A stretch of 64,000 nucleotides of DNA from Rhizophagus irregularis (lineage: Eukaryota; Glomeromycota; Glomeromycetes; Glomerales; Glomeraceae): NCBI RefSeq assembly GCF_026210795.1, contig NC_089447.1, forward strand, positions 3,288,501 through 3,352,500, in the 5' to 3' direction. The notes under the pieces are model-generated. The model did not search any database and was not told the DNA's origin. It was given only the letters and a program-made list of their open reading frames with translations. Shown one piece after another: positions 8,868 to 19,690 of this stretch. How positions within the stretch are numbered: position 1 is the first letter of the stretch; the number at the start of each line of letters is the position of its first letter. The translations under genes and the position numbers were made by a program.

Positions 8868-11800
8868 TCAATTTTTTTCGTTTATACTTCTTGGTCTATA
8901 TGTTGCTTCTCTCAATTGTTTATGATACTTAGGATTCCCATTTATTAATTGTCCATATGTTATATTCGCTCTACAATTTTTCACATCCCCTACAATATCA
9001 TAAGGTGGTATTCCGTCAGTTAATCTTGGTCCATACTCCCTGGGCTTCATTGGTCCTCCTGCTTCTCTCCATTTTCTTAGTCCTTCCGTTGGGTCATAAT
9101 AAGCTTGCCTTTTATTACTCCATCTCATTCCTTTTGGTCCTATTGGTCTATCCCCATTTTGTTCAGTTCGTTCGGGTATATAATTTGGTGCTGTCATACC
9201 AGTTGGTATTTCTCTATCATCCATTCTATTTCCTGCTTCTCTTAATTCTTCCTGTAAATTTCCCTCTTCATTATTATTTTTATATCCCACTATTGGACTC
9301 GTCCTTCTTGATTGTCTTCTTCCTTTTACTGCGTCATCCTTTGCGTATAACTCATTATGATAATTTAATTCTCTATCTTCATAATCATCGTAATAGCCTT
9401 GTGCATAATATACTTCGTTATATTGTGGATCCTCGTATCCATATTCATCATAATAATATTCTTCTTGATCATCATATTCGTCCATCATATTTACTCTCGC
9501 ATTCCTTCCTTCGGGACAATTATTCTTGTAATGCCCCATTCTATTACATCCGAAACACGTTGGTACCCTATTCTGGTTTGATTGATAACTATTCCTATTA
9601 CCATTATTTAATCTCCTTCCCATATTTGGTTGATACCTATCCCTATTATCGTTGTTTAATCTTCTCTCCATATTTGCTACCATTCTTTCTAATTTACTAA
9701 TTTTCGCCTTCTCTTTAAACATTTCAGCTAATTCGTCCTCATAATTTTCGTTCAATGGTTTTGCGAACATATTTTGTCTATTGTCATCTTTTCCGATATC
9801 TATTTTCGTACTAATTGGTGTTCCTATTGCTTTTCTTAAAAATTCGTCTTTTGCACCTTCTTCTCTTACTGCTATTTCTATCGCCCCATTTAAGTTCGCT
9901 GGATTCTGTCTTCTAACTTGATATCCTATTGTTGGTTCTAATCCTTCGATGTAAAAATCTACTTGATATTCATCTGCTAATGCATGTCCTCTAGTTGCTA
10001 TTCTTAATATTTGTCTAAATCTTCTTGTATATTCTTCAACACTTTCATTTGTTCCTTGTCGAGTTTTTCTTAATTCTAGCATTTTCTTTCTTCTAACATC
10101 CTCTCTGGTAAATCTTCTTTTTATTCTATGCTTTAAATCATTATCATTATCTGCATCTGCCCAATTCACTAAGTGACCTGCATTTACTTCTTTCATTTCA
10201 TTATACCATTGCGCTGCTGCTCCTCTTAAATGTGCTGCTGCGTATACCGCTTGTCTTACGCCATTAGCTCCCGCTGCTTTTCCGACTGCTGCAAATGCTA
10301 CCTCGAATTGTCTAACCCAATCAGTAACATCTTCATCTTCTCTTCCATAAAAGAGTGGTATACTAATTGTTCCTCCTGCTTCATTTCCTGCATTTTCGAT
10401 CCTATCTATCAAACTTCCTCCTGCTCCTACTGCTGCGTTCAAAGTATTAGCCGGATAGCCTAAAGCGTTCTCTAACGCTCTCTTTAATTGATTCTCAGTT
10501 GCCATATTCAATATATTCTCTTGAAATAAATCTTGTAAATTGTAATCAGATAATTCACTTTCGTTGTCAGAATTTTTAATATTTAATGAACTATTCGTAT
10601 CTGAATTTTGACCTAAGTCGCTATCCCCTCTATTTATAACATTTTCAACTTCATCTTCAAACTCTTCTTCGTTAAAATTTTCAATATCTTCATCCCATCT
10701 TTCATCCGGACTTAGTATTTCTCCAATCTTTTCTGAATCATCTGTATTATCTTCTTCTGATTCTTCATTATCGCTTCTTTCGCCACTTTCTTCACTATCT
10801 ATTATTCCCGCTTGTTCTTTCAACAACTTATCTAATTTTTTCTTCAATTCTTTTTCCGACTCATCTTTATTTTCTTGAAAGATTTCAATGAATTCTTTAT
10901 CTAAAATTTCTCCATCTGTATATCCCATACTAGTTAATCTCAACAATTCTTCTTCAGTTATTATTGTTCCAATATCTTCAAAAATCTTCTGTAATCTTTT
11001 TACCCGATCATCAATTTCATCGATATTTTCTTCTTCACAATCTTTGCATACCATTCCTCTTACTCTAGACATATCATCCATCCATCCTAATCTAAACATA
11101 TCATTCATCCATCTTATTTCGCATCTTTCGCACCAAGTTGTATTCTGGTTTAACCACTTATGAATTTCTTTTCTTAATTCTTTATCTTCCAAATCTATCA
11201 TTTCCATATATTCTTCCACAAATTCTTTAGTTACTATTATTCGATTATTTACCCCAAAACTCTTCATTCTTTGAATTTCTGACACATCTATTTCATATCC
11301 CAATTTTTCTAAGTTGTTTCTTAATTCTATTAGCTCATCTTGTTCATTCTTCTGCGCTTCTTTAACACATTCCCCACATTCGCTATCCGCTTCGTCCATT
11401 TCGCACCTTCTATTACCACATTTTTCACATCTTATTGTTTCTTTTTCTAACCATTCTTTTATCCTCAATTCTTTTTCCCTTTCATCCAATTCCTCTATCT
11501 CTTGAATTTTATCCATAAATATTCTCGTTACCAATATATCCATTTCTATCATCAACTTTATTCCTATTTTCCAAATGTACCTCAGTTGATCTTCATCCAT
11601 AACATTTGACCTTCTTCTTAATTCACTAAATTTCCATGATTTATCTCCTATTATTATCTCTAATTCTTCCTCGGAATCATTTTCCAATTCGTAACTTGCT
11701 GGACTATCTTCACTTTCTGAATCTTCTGGTTCTTTTGTAAATCCCCTAGTATCTATAAATATTCTTATTATCTTTTGCATCATATTCTTGTGATATTCGT

Positions 11801-12461
11801 GAACATTTTCTATGTGTATGTTCTCATATTCTATTTTGGACATTAGTTCCTTTACTTTCTCCTCATTCATAGCTATTCCTTCTTCTTCATATAGTAACTC
11901 CCTAAACGTCTCTATTGCTCCTGTCTTTACTCGTAATGGTCCAATTTCTTTTGATGTGATTCTATACCATTGCCAAAATTTCTCAAACCTTCTTTCAACA
12001 TCCCAATCTTCCAAAATATATTTGTGTTCTATTAATTCAGGATTTCCAATTAATCTATCAAATACTTCATTCCCCAGATTTCTTTCAATACAGTCTCTTA
12101 CAATTACTAATATAATTGTTCGTAATCCCCTTTCTTTCATTTTTGGTTGTATTCTATATCTTATTGATTCCGTTATTCTATCCATTATGTCTCTACATTT
12201 CCCTTTATGTATTGTATCTTCCCTTTCTGAATTATTCATACTTAATAAATCTAATACTCCCTTAATCGTTACGTCATTGTATATTATTATTGCATCTTCA
12301 AATTTAAATAACGCGTCCCAAAATTTCTTGAATACTATTGGTTCATTTACTATTGGATAACATAATTCACAATTTAAACATTCATCCAATTCTTCCGTTC
12401 CTAATTCGTGTTCCTCTTTATGTGTTCTATATTCGCTTTCCCATTGATGGTACCATTCCAT
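8868..12461 (-). CDS. gag polyprotein with very long acidic N-terminal extension
   Basis: 1197 codons. The canonical gag part starts at the internal Met653 (MATENQLKRALENALGY). Residues about 700-875 match the retrotransposon gag domain ('VTDWVRQFEVAF', 'AAAQWYNEMK', 'ESVEEYTRRFRQIL'). A zinc knuckle CX2CX4HX4C lies at 969-982 (CFGCNRMGHYKNNC), giving RNA binding. The first ~650 residues are an extension rich in Glu/Asp. It has a Cys cluster near 28-34, then two related modules around 337-420 and 436-530. Each module starts 'WL-x-(K/Q)', has paired CxxC motifs (C345/C348 with C362/C365; C444/C447 with C472/C475) and ends in 'xKEFxExxxE'. An acidic Ser-rich linker (550-645) joins it to gag. 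I know no function for the extension. The start at 12461 fits the first in-frame Met; translation could also begin at Met653. Confidence 0.88.
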   Translation of the reverse strand: MEWYHQWESEYRTHKEEHELGTEELDECLNCELCYPIVNEPIVFKKFWDALFKFEDAIIIYNDVTIKGVLDLLSMNNSEREDTIHKGKCRDIMDRITESIRYRIQPKMKERGLRTIILVIVRDCIERNLGNEVFDRLIGNPELIEHKYILEDWDVERRFEKFWQWYRITSKEIGPLRVKTGAIETFRELLYEEEGIAMNEEKVKELMSKIEYENIHIENVHEYHKNMMQKIIRIFIDTRGFTKEPEDSESEDSPASYELENDSEEELEIIIGDKSWKFSELRRRSNVMDEDQLRYIWKIGIKLMIEMDILVTRIFMDKIQEIEELDEREKELRIKEWLEKETIRCEKCGNRRCEMDEADSECGECVKEAQKNEQDELIELRNNLEKLGYEIDVSEIQRMKSFGVNNRIIVTKEFVEEYMEMIDLEDKELRKEIHKWLNQNTTWCERCEIRWMNDMFRLGWMDDMSRVRGMVCKDCEEENIDEIDDRVKRLQKIFEDIGTIITEEELLRLTSMGYTDGEILDKEFIEIFQENKDESEKELKKKLDKLLKEQAGIIDSEESGERSDNEESEEDNTDDSEKIGEILSPDERWDEDIENFNEEEFEDEVENVINRGDSDLGQNSDTNSSLNIKNSDNESELSDYNLQDLFQENILNMATENQLKRALENALGYPANTLNAAVGAGGSLIDRIENAGNEAGGTISIPLFYGREDEDVTDWVRQFEVAFAAVGKAAGANGVRQAVYAAAHLRGAAAQWYNEMKEVNAGHLVNWADADNDNDLKHRIKRRFTREDVRRKKMLELRKTRQGTNESVEEYTRRFRQILRIATRGHALADEYQVDFYIEGLEPTIGYQVRRQNPANLNGAIEIAVREEGAKDEFLRKAIGTPISTKIDIGKDDNRQNMFAKPLNENYEDELAEMFKEKAKISKLERMVANMERRLNNDNRDRYQPNMGRRLNNGNRNSYQSNQNRVPTCFGCNRMGHYKNNCPEGRNARVNMMDEYDDQEEYYYDEYGYEDPQYNEVYYAQGYYDDYEDRELNYHNELYAKDDAVKGRRQSRRTSPIVGYKNNNEEGNLQEELREAGNRMDDREIPTGMTAPNYIPERTEQNGDRPIGPKGMRWSNKRQAYYDPTEGLRKWREAGGPMKPREYGPRLTDGIPPYDIVGDVKNCRANITYGQLINGNPKYHKQLREATYRPRSINEKN

Positions 12462-14058
12462 TATATGCTTTAGTTAAATTGCTATGAATATCCATCCAGA
12501 ATCTCAATCGGATTCCTCTCTCTATATATATATATTTCACTCTTATCATTTCTATTTTTGATCTTCTAAACATTCTTTCATCTTTAAATAGATTACTTCT
12601 TTCAATCTTAGATTCCATCTTTCGGTTCTATATATTTACTTCGTCATATTTTACTATTAATTTTTGCTGCGCCTCGAAATTTCAAAAATTTTTCTAAGTC
12701 CACAATCTCCTCAGGCTGCGGAGGTTTTTTTACTGCGCCATAAAATTTATCTTTTATCACCAATTTCCCTAATTTCACATGTCACATCTTTTCGTCACCG
12801 TGATTCATAGTTTCACTTATCACCTCTTTTTGTCACATCTTTTTGTCACATCTTTTTGTCACCAAGATCCATAATTTCACATATCACAAACTTTATGAAA
12901 ATTTTGGAGTTTTAAGGTTTGCGAATTTCCAATCTTTCTTATCGTCCACATAAATCCTTCTTACTATATATTCTATATTATATAAATTAATCTATAACAC
13001 ACAAAACGTCGTTCTTTTCAGATAAATGTCTTTCTTTTCAAATACATGTTCTTTTTCAAATAAATATTCTTTTTCAAATAAATGTTCTTCTTTTTTAAAT
13101 AAATGTCCTTCTTTTCGGATTTTACTCTATTATTAAATACTGCACGTAATGTTCATTATACGGCTCGTTAATGTGTAAATATCCTTCTATTTTTTTTCTT
13201 CTTTTAACGGAACATTGTAATGAAAGCGTGAACTAGGACACTACACCAGGAACCCTCATCTGAAATGTAGCCTAGGACCTGTAACAATACAACATATCCG
13301 TCTTTTCCTCCTTCGTTGGCCGACTCGTCTCTTAACGGGTGAATCTAATCTTCCGAAATCCAGTTTCAAAAGTCATCAGCTATCCATAAAACTCATCTAA
13401 ACCAACTTTCTTAAATTGGTGGACCTATACTGGGCTTATCTCTATCTTTTTCCCTTCGGTCAAAGCATGATAGTTTACAGGTTTGTCCCATTTTATCCAT
13501 CCAATGTTTCTTGATAGTAGGTGTCTTTACAATTTTCATTCCCCGTCCCCAAAGCAATTCACGTGTTATTGAGCTGGGTATCCAGATTTGACGTAACCCA
13601 TACGTTATAATCTTTAATGTCGAAGAATAAAAATTTTCCAATCTCGAGCATTTATCCAAAATTCAAACTCAGAGGTAACCCATACCACACAGATGAACCC
13701 CGGATAATACATTGGTGTTCTCCCATTATTAATCTTTATTTCAAAATTCATCTTTCACTTCCCCATCTCCTTATGAAATTTCTCAGGTACTTTATTCCCG
13801 AAAGAAATATTCTTGTGCTTTCTATCAATTAAATGATTACTTGCACAACAACAAACTCCAATCTTTCACCTTTCCAAGTTTTTAACTCGATTAAATCCTT
13901 GTTGATTTATTGGTTCCTTTTGAACTCGTCAAAACCTGAAATCTAAAAATAAATTCTAAAAATAAAATATTGATTAATAATACCTATCAGTGACTTACTA
14001 ACGAAATTAAATTTTCATATTCATTATAATAATAATCATGTGATGATGATCATTTCCT
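12462..14058 (-). other. Leader (5' UTR) of the LTR element
   Basis: About 1.6 kb between the 5' LTR and gag with no convincing ORF. It contains short tandem 'tcacatctttttg' phrases (about 12780-12890). The long leader could hold packaging or dimerisation signals; none is recognisable by eye. Confidence 0.55.
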
Positions 14059-14078
14059 TTCTTGCGAGCATGCACCAT
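14059..14078 (-). other. Candidate primer-binding site
   Basis: One base in from the 5' LTR end the minus strand reads TGGTGCATGCTCGCAAG. It begins TGG, complementary to a tRNA CCA end, at the expected place. I could not match it to a specific tRNA from memory, so the primer is unknown. Confidence 0.5.
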
Positions 14079-14079
14079 A

Positions 14080-15307
14080 TGAGATTCCCCAATTCCCTCT
14101 GTCATCAATTTACAGAGTTGCCACATCGAACGGGCATTCTCATGGTCGAACGAACGGATAAACGAACGAACGAACAATTAAACGAGCGAACAATTAATCA
14201 ACAACATAATCAAACAACATAATCAACGAACAACATACAACAACATATAACAACAACATTCTTGGTTCACAAAATAAATAGCGTTAATAATATAAAACGT
14301 CGAACAATATAAAATAAAATTTAACTTCTCTAAATTTTCCCCAAATTATATCCACTTTTACCTTTAATTTCAAACTTCGTTAGCTCTCGCTACGAATTAT
14401 TACTTTTCAAAACATATATTTAATTCATCTTAAAATTTTCATTTATTTAATTAAAATTAATTAAGCGAACATTAATTAAAGTTTAGGGCGAACCTATTAC
14501 CTTCAATTAATATTAAACTTTACTAACAAATAATTAAATGAAACTTATATTTTTATTGAGTTCTGTGGATGAGAACTATGGAATTATTTTGAATTCCGTT
14601 CTCTATATATACAATTTTTATGCTACTTTCTATTCTATCTTTTATGTTCTTTACATATTATCTTTGAACTATCTTTCTAATATACTATCTATATTTTAAA
14701 TACGCTATCTTTTAATATGCTATCTTATATATTATCTTTTCTATTATTCGAATATTACATCGTAAAGAAATAATTTATAACCCATCTTTTATGGCTGCGC
14801 TATCTTTTCTTAAAAATAATCCTTCAAATATTATGTCGTAAAGATATAATCCATCTTTTGTGGCTGTGTTATCTTTTTATATATGTTCTTTTTAATAAGT
14901 TATTTTTTATGTTCCATCTTTATACTATCTTTTCATATTATCTTTTATATTATTTTGTGTTCTTTAATCTTTCCGACATTATTTTATATATTCTTTTAAT
15001 CCATTTTATGTGTTTTGCTTATAATTTATCTTTTGTGGCTTATAATTATTCTTTCTTATTGTTCTTATTGTTAAAGATCGCTAAGCCGCAAATGATCGAC
15101 TCTATTTATCCTATTGGTTCTTTGTCAATCATTCAATAAATATTACATCATGTAGATCATTACTCTTCTTAAATGTTTATCCTTTTCGGCTAATTATTTA
15201 TCCATCCACACCAATCCACGATTAATTTGTTTGTTCTTAATACTTGATAATTACATTTGGCGGTTGAATTTTATCATCTTTTTGTGCTTGATATTCGGCC
15301 GTTTACA
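14080..15307 (-). repeat. 5' LTR (right copy)
   Basis: A 1228-bp direct repeat of 4846-6073 with no difference seen. It should carry the promoter for the minus-strand transcript. Confidence 0.95.
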
Positions 15308-15431
15308 GCGCCACAATAAGTAGATTCGATTTTTATTCGAGATTCGATTTAAAATCGATTCTTATCGATTTTCGATAGTTTCGATTTTAATCGAATCTTT
15401 TCCGATCCCTATTCGGAGCTCTACCTCTGAT

Positions 15432-16905
15432 ACTGGCTATAATATATTATCCAGGAAATTAGATATGGAAAATCTGGATATTTCTATTATCGATATTCCC
15501 TTGATCCATTGGGTCAACATCTGAAACCATTTGGCTATGCGTCCTTTAGCTGATAAACCTGCAATAAAACGATAACATGCATTGTTGAAAGTCCTATGCC
15601 TCTATTTCTCTGTCTAGTGTTTCGGTAAAATTCTTCCATTGTAAATTATTTATTTTACTGATGTCCACTATGCGATTATTCTGATGTCTATCATCTACAT
15701 TTAAATCCCGTATCTGATCTGGGACACAATGCTGGAAGTTATTTTTAATAAATCCTGATATATTTACCATTGTTGAAATAATGCTATGATGGCTATTTGT
15801 GATCATCTGTGATGAGTGCACCGAAAATTCTACTGGAATAACATCGGCCTCATGTGTGATCCAGATTTGATCAATTCTTGATCTCGAGATAGGTTTTGAC
15901 TTATCTTTATTTTTATCTCACTTCTCATGTGTGAATAGCTCTGTATCCGGATAAAGAGCTCGGCAAACGTCATAAAGTCCCAGTTACGCTAACTGTATCA
16001 GAAATTGTGATCCTGGTTGTTCAGTACTAGGCGAGTGGTCTATTTTATTGTCAATTGTATCGTTAAAGTCACCTAATACAACGTGTAATACTACGGTGTT
16101 GTGAATTGATCGGTTATGTCCTTCTATAGCCATTTTCAATTCGTCAATCAAGTTTTTCCTCATATCTTGATTGTTAGGAGCGGCATATATCGACCAGATC
16201 CATATTTCTCTCTGTATAAATAAAAATTTAACTATTATGATATATGGAGATATACGTTCTACTGCATAGTAATGTTTCATCCATCTGACATGAATACAAG
16301 TGCCGTTCCTGATCCTTTGGTTTTTTGATCTCGTTCACTGAATATTATCGAGTACACCTTTGACTTAATATCCTGATTTATAAAGTATTCCTGTCAATAG
16401 TCTATATTAGTTTCTGATATAGCCATAATATCGATGTTATTGTCTTCGATAAATTCCAACAGACTGTGAAGTTTTTGTATAGATGGAGTACTAGCTATCC
16501 CATCTATATTATGTGCTGCTATATGCAAATCTAAATACATCGAATCCTTCGTCTTTTGATTATTTAGATTCCCTTTAGTAAATTTTAATCTTTGTCTTGC
16601 TAAGAATACATTAATGTTTTCTTCGTTTGTCAAAGACTCGACTATTTCCTCTAAATTGTCTGGATCTTTTTAGAAATCCCCTTTTCATACGCTAATTCAG
16701 TTGTTTCTAGGTGTGTATTTCCTGTATTTGTTTTACTATTTGTCTTATTTTTGTTTTGTATTTGTTGTGATTGTTTATTACTCACGTACTGTATGAAGGA
16801 TGACACGTTGTTGTTCTGATTATTTTTGAGAAGAATGCTCAGGACTTGGCATTGTTCTCTTACTTTCAGTCTTTCTCCGTGTGTAACTCTATTGTTTATC
16901 ATTTT
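15432..16905 (-). pseudogene. LINE 5' part: decayed endonuclease (EEP family)
   Basis: Minus-strand fragments at 16651-16902, 16394-16633, 15984-16280 and 15594-15821 together show an apurinic-type endonuclease order. 'AHNIDGI' is near the start, then 'MAISETNID' (the Glu motif), 'WSIYAAPNN', 'VVLGDFNDTI' (GDFN) and a degenerate final motif (NSHHSII where SDH is expected). Stops and frameshifts separate them. Orientation and order fit one LINE together with 939-3410. The reverse transcriptase that should lie between is missing, so it was lost before the hAT-like element inserted. Confidence 0.78.
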
Positions 16906-17596
16906 GTGTAACCTTCATTTTTGTTTTTTATTTAGGCCAGCTAAAGAAAACCCCCGTGATAATCGCATTACAATAATTTAATATATAAAAATAATTAAAT
17001 TATTTATATTTATATTTAGATATACAGTTCACCCTCTCCATAATGAATTTTTATATAGTAAATAACTTGCTATAATGAAGAAAAGTTCAGATACAGATTT
17101 TTTTTATATATCCCTGATCAAAATTATTGAATTTTATATTTTGTAAAATAATTTATTAATTTTTTCTTTATGTATAGAAAAAATCAAAAATTTCATAATT
17201 ATATTTTCTAGTTAAATACCAGTAAATTAAGAATACATCTATGATTTATATTAATAGAATTATGAATTAAGTTTCTATTGTAATTTATTGGAATTAAAAT
17301 ACAGTTTGAAATTTTCTTGCAAATATATATTACAAAATAAATTGCACTTGAAAAAAAATACAGTATCAGGTCTTATTCTATATATATTATAATAATTATC
17401 AAAAGATTATATATAAAAAAACTATTGTTAAAAATAAGTTTTAGTTAAATATTAATTAAAAATTATATTAAAAAATACTTACATTTCCAGTAAAATACTT
17501 TTGAATATTTTTTGGATATATATTAACTATCATTTCTTATAATTTTTAATAGTTTTGTAACAAACTAAAATATCAGCATTATTCATTGTATTAATT
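16906..17596. other. AT-rich DNA with no gene seen
   Basis: The LINE 5' end should lie near 16950 but no target duplication matching the left flank was found. The rest is AT-rich with no ORF. Confidence 0.45.
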
Positions 17597-18101
17597 CCCT
17601 ATAAAAAGTATTTATATTTAAAATATAATTAAAAACTTTTTAAAATATATTTAAAATATACTTAAAATATATTTAATTTAAAAATTGCGAAATACTTATA
17701 ATATACTTAAAATGTATTTAAAATTATCTTAAAATATATTTCTAATATATTTAATTTTTGCCCAAATACTTAAATTAAAATTTAAGTTCATTATAGATAT
17801 ATTTTTTACATACTTAAAATATTCTTATAATATATTTCATAATATATTTTAAGTATATTTTAAGTATGTAAAAAATATACTTATAATAATCTTATAATAT
17901 ACTTAAATTTTAATTTAAATATAATTTAAATATATTTTAAGTATATGGGCAAAAATTAAATATATTAGACATATATTTTAAGATAATTTTAAGTATATTT
18001 TAGATATATTAAAAATATATTATAAGTATTTTGCAATTTTTAAATTAAGTATATTTTAAATATATTTTAAGTATATTTTAAGTATAATACTTTTTATAGG
18101 G
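17597..18101. repeat. 505-bp AT-only foldback, CCCTATAAAAA ends
   Basis: The ends 'ccctataaaaagta' and 'tactttttataggg' (with one extra base) are inverted. The interior is a chain of 'tatatttaaaatatactt' phrases that pairs arm to arm around about 17850. Target duplication unclear. The tips resemble the 84-bp hairpin at 49761-49844, so they may be one MITE family. Confidence 0.75.
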
Positions 18102-18530
18102 ATTCAGCTTGTATCATATGATGCATCTAATTTCTAATAGATAATAGTTATAAATTTATTATGTATTAATATTATTGCATAGTATATATTAATTACTTTT
18201 TTTTATTCTCTTTTTTTGTTAAGCAGACTTTCTTTCTGGAATTATTGAATTATATAATTCTTCAAAAAATTCTTTTAATGATGGTTTAGCATTTTCAAGC
18301 ATAGCTTAAAACTTTTTTAAATCTAATTCAAGTTTTATATTTTTTTTTTTTCTACTTTTCATATAATATTTTAGTTATTAATATAATCTTATCACTAAAT
18401 GACATTGGTTTTATATGATTAACAATTCATTTAAAAAGTGTACCAAAAATCAGCCAATTCTGTACCTGATTGAAATCTGATTAGCTAAAAAATTTTTATT
18501 ATATATAATAATTAATATTATATAATTATC

Positions 18531-18817
18531 TTAGCTTCTAATAATTCAATTTGAACAAACTTTTTTTTGTTTTGTAAAACTAAATTTTTAAAGCTAAATG
18601 AGAGCCATAATTAAAAAGAAGTTTATTAAAATTGGATCACTAGAAGTCAAATAATTACATTATAATAATTATAATATATATAATAATTATTAGTAATTTA
18701 GTATCATACAATTATTTTAGCTTCTAGTGATTCAATTTGAACAAACTTTTTTTTTGTTTTATAAAGCTATATTTGTAAACTTAAATGAGAGCTATAAATT
18801 AAAAAAAAAGTTTTTAA
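18531..18817. repeat. Direct repeat pair of ~100 bp with inverted middle
   Basis: 18531-18629 and 18717-18817 share 'ttagcttctaatgattcaat'-like text followed by 'gaacaaactttttttt' and 'aaatgagagc'. Between them 'ttggatcactagaagtcaaa' is the inverse of the repeat start. Probably the debris of a small element. Confidence 0.6.
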
Positions 18818-19171
18818 AAATGAATAGTTAATACAAATTTTTTATTTTTTATTTTATTATTTTTAAAAAAAAAACCAAAAATACATTTATTATATAATGC
18901 GATTTGATTGGTTGATAATTATGACAAAAATCATATGATCTTACAATTCAAAATGACCAAATGACCTATGATCGTCAGCCAACACTGCTATATAAAATAT
19001 ATTGCATAAATCACGTAATTCACATGATCTGCCCTTTTATATAATTACTGAATCTTTTGATCGGCAATAGTCCATCATTTTACTTTTTTTTTTAATAAAT
19101 AAAGGATTTTTTTTTAAAAAAAAAATTCCACGCGAAATTATAAAGAATTGAATAGTAATAATAATAATAAA

Positions 19172-19690
19172 ATGAAGTGTTTGTTTCAATTTATTCAACA
19201 ATTTTTCGTACTGACATTGTATTTTTTGCTTGGATTTATTCTTGCACCTTCTGTTATTATTGTGGAAATTGTTTTAAGATGTAAAAAAAAAATCAATTTT
19301 TTCTTTGTGAACTTTATTTAGTAATGAATGAATTTCTATTCTGAAACGAATATTTTTCTTTTAAAGGTAATTGGTGTATCAATAAAGTAAATAAATCACG
19401 TCAAGAGATTATCGAAACTATTGAAATCTTTGAACAACAACAACAAGAGATAATTGAAGAACATGAATATGATATTGAACAGTGTGATATAATTCAAGAT
19501 CATATGAATATCAATCATGAGTCACATGAAAAAGTAGAAGAAATAGGGCCAAATTCTAATGAAAATTGGTACGTATATTTATCAACCCTCTTTTTTTTTT
19601 AAAAAAAAAACTTAATAATTTTAATAATTTTATTTATTTATTTTTTTTAACAGGATTGAAAAGATGAATGGATTGAATTTAGATGATTAA
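19172..19690 (+). CDS. Small membrane-anchored protein, three exons, function unknown
   Basis: Exons 19172-19280, 19367-19568 and 19654-19690 join in frame over two GT-AG introns (86 and 85 bp) to give about 115 residues. Residues 1-33 are very hydrophobic after 'MKCLFQFIQQ', with 'LTLYFLLGFILAPSVIIV' giving a signal anchor or membrane helix. It is followed by 'CNWC' and a charged, Gln/Glu-rich tail ('FEQQQQEIIEEHEYDIEQ') that could form a short coiled coil. A TATATAAAA box lies about 180 bp upstream. I do not recognise the family. Precise splice phase at both introns and the continuous frame make a real gene likely, though it is short. Confidence 0.62.

Larger units (their letters stand above)
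4846..15307 (-). mobile_element. Ty3/gypsy-type LTR retrotransposon with kinase-like domain and no integrase
   Basis: 10,462 bp, transcribed on the minus strand (5' LTR on the right). The order is LTR (14080-15307), leader with primer-binding-site candidate, gag (8868-12461), protease (about 8353-8860), RT-RNase H-kinase-like (6238-8346), polypurine tract, LTR (4846-6073). The 4-bp duplication is GCGC (4842-4845 and 15308-15311). LTR length and offset (9234) agree at every landmark checked and I found no difference between the two copies, so insertion is recent. No integrase (HHCC zinc finger or DDE core) can be read in the interior. Movement would therefore need an integrase in trans or another route. 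Confidence 0.92.
4504..15411. mobile_element. Inner hAT-like element (TAGGGAT ends), split by the LTR element
   Basis: Left end TAGGGATTGGAATCGATT (4504 on) and right end read inward as TAGGGATCGGAAAAGATTCG (from 15411). The 8-bp duplication TTCGGAGC is perfect (4496-4503 and 15412-15419) and lies in the terminal repeat of the outer element. Without the LTR element and its duplicated GCGC it would be about 442 bp with no coding capacity. The subterminal arms are made of 'aatcgatt' phrases. Two CACGTG-centred palindromes (4624, 4756) lie in it. Confidence 0.85.
3419..15423. mobile_element. Outer hAT-like element (TAGAGCTCCGAA ends), split by nested insertions
   Basis: Tips TAGAGCTCCGAA (3419-3430) and, split by the next insertion, TTCGGAGC (4496-4503) plus TCTA (15420-15423). 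The flanking 8-bp duplication CCTCTGAT is perfect (3411-3418 and 15424-15431) and lies in the LINE. Without the insert the element is about 1.09 kb. Subterminal regions are runs of 'ggtcaggtcaggt' in opposite orientation at both ends, like hAT subterminal repeats. No transposase is present, so it must have moved with an enzyme made elsewhere. Confidence 0.85.

Noticed and set aside
6822..12360. Many plus-strand open frames over the gag-pol region.
   Set aside because: They are shadows of the long minus-strand coding frames and are rich in Leu, Phe and Ser as expected for the reverse of Lys/Glu-rich text.
13411..13832. Two open frames of 70-80 codons in the LTR element leader.
   Set aside because: No motif, no repeat of content, overlapping on opposite strands; chance frames in a non-coding leader.
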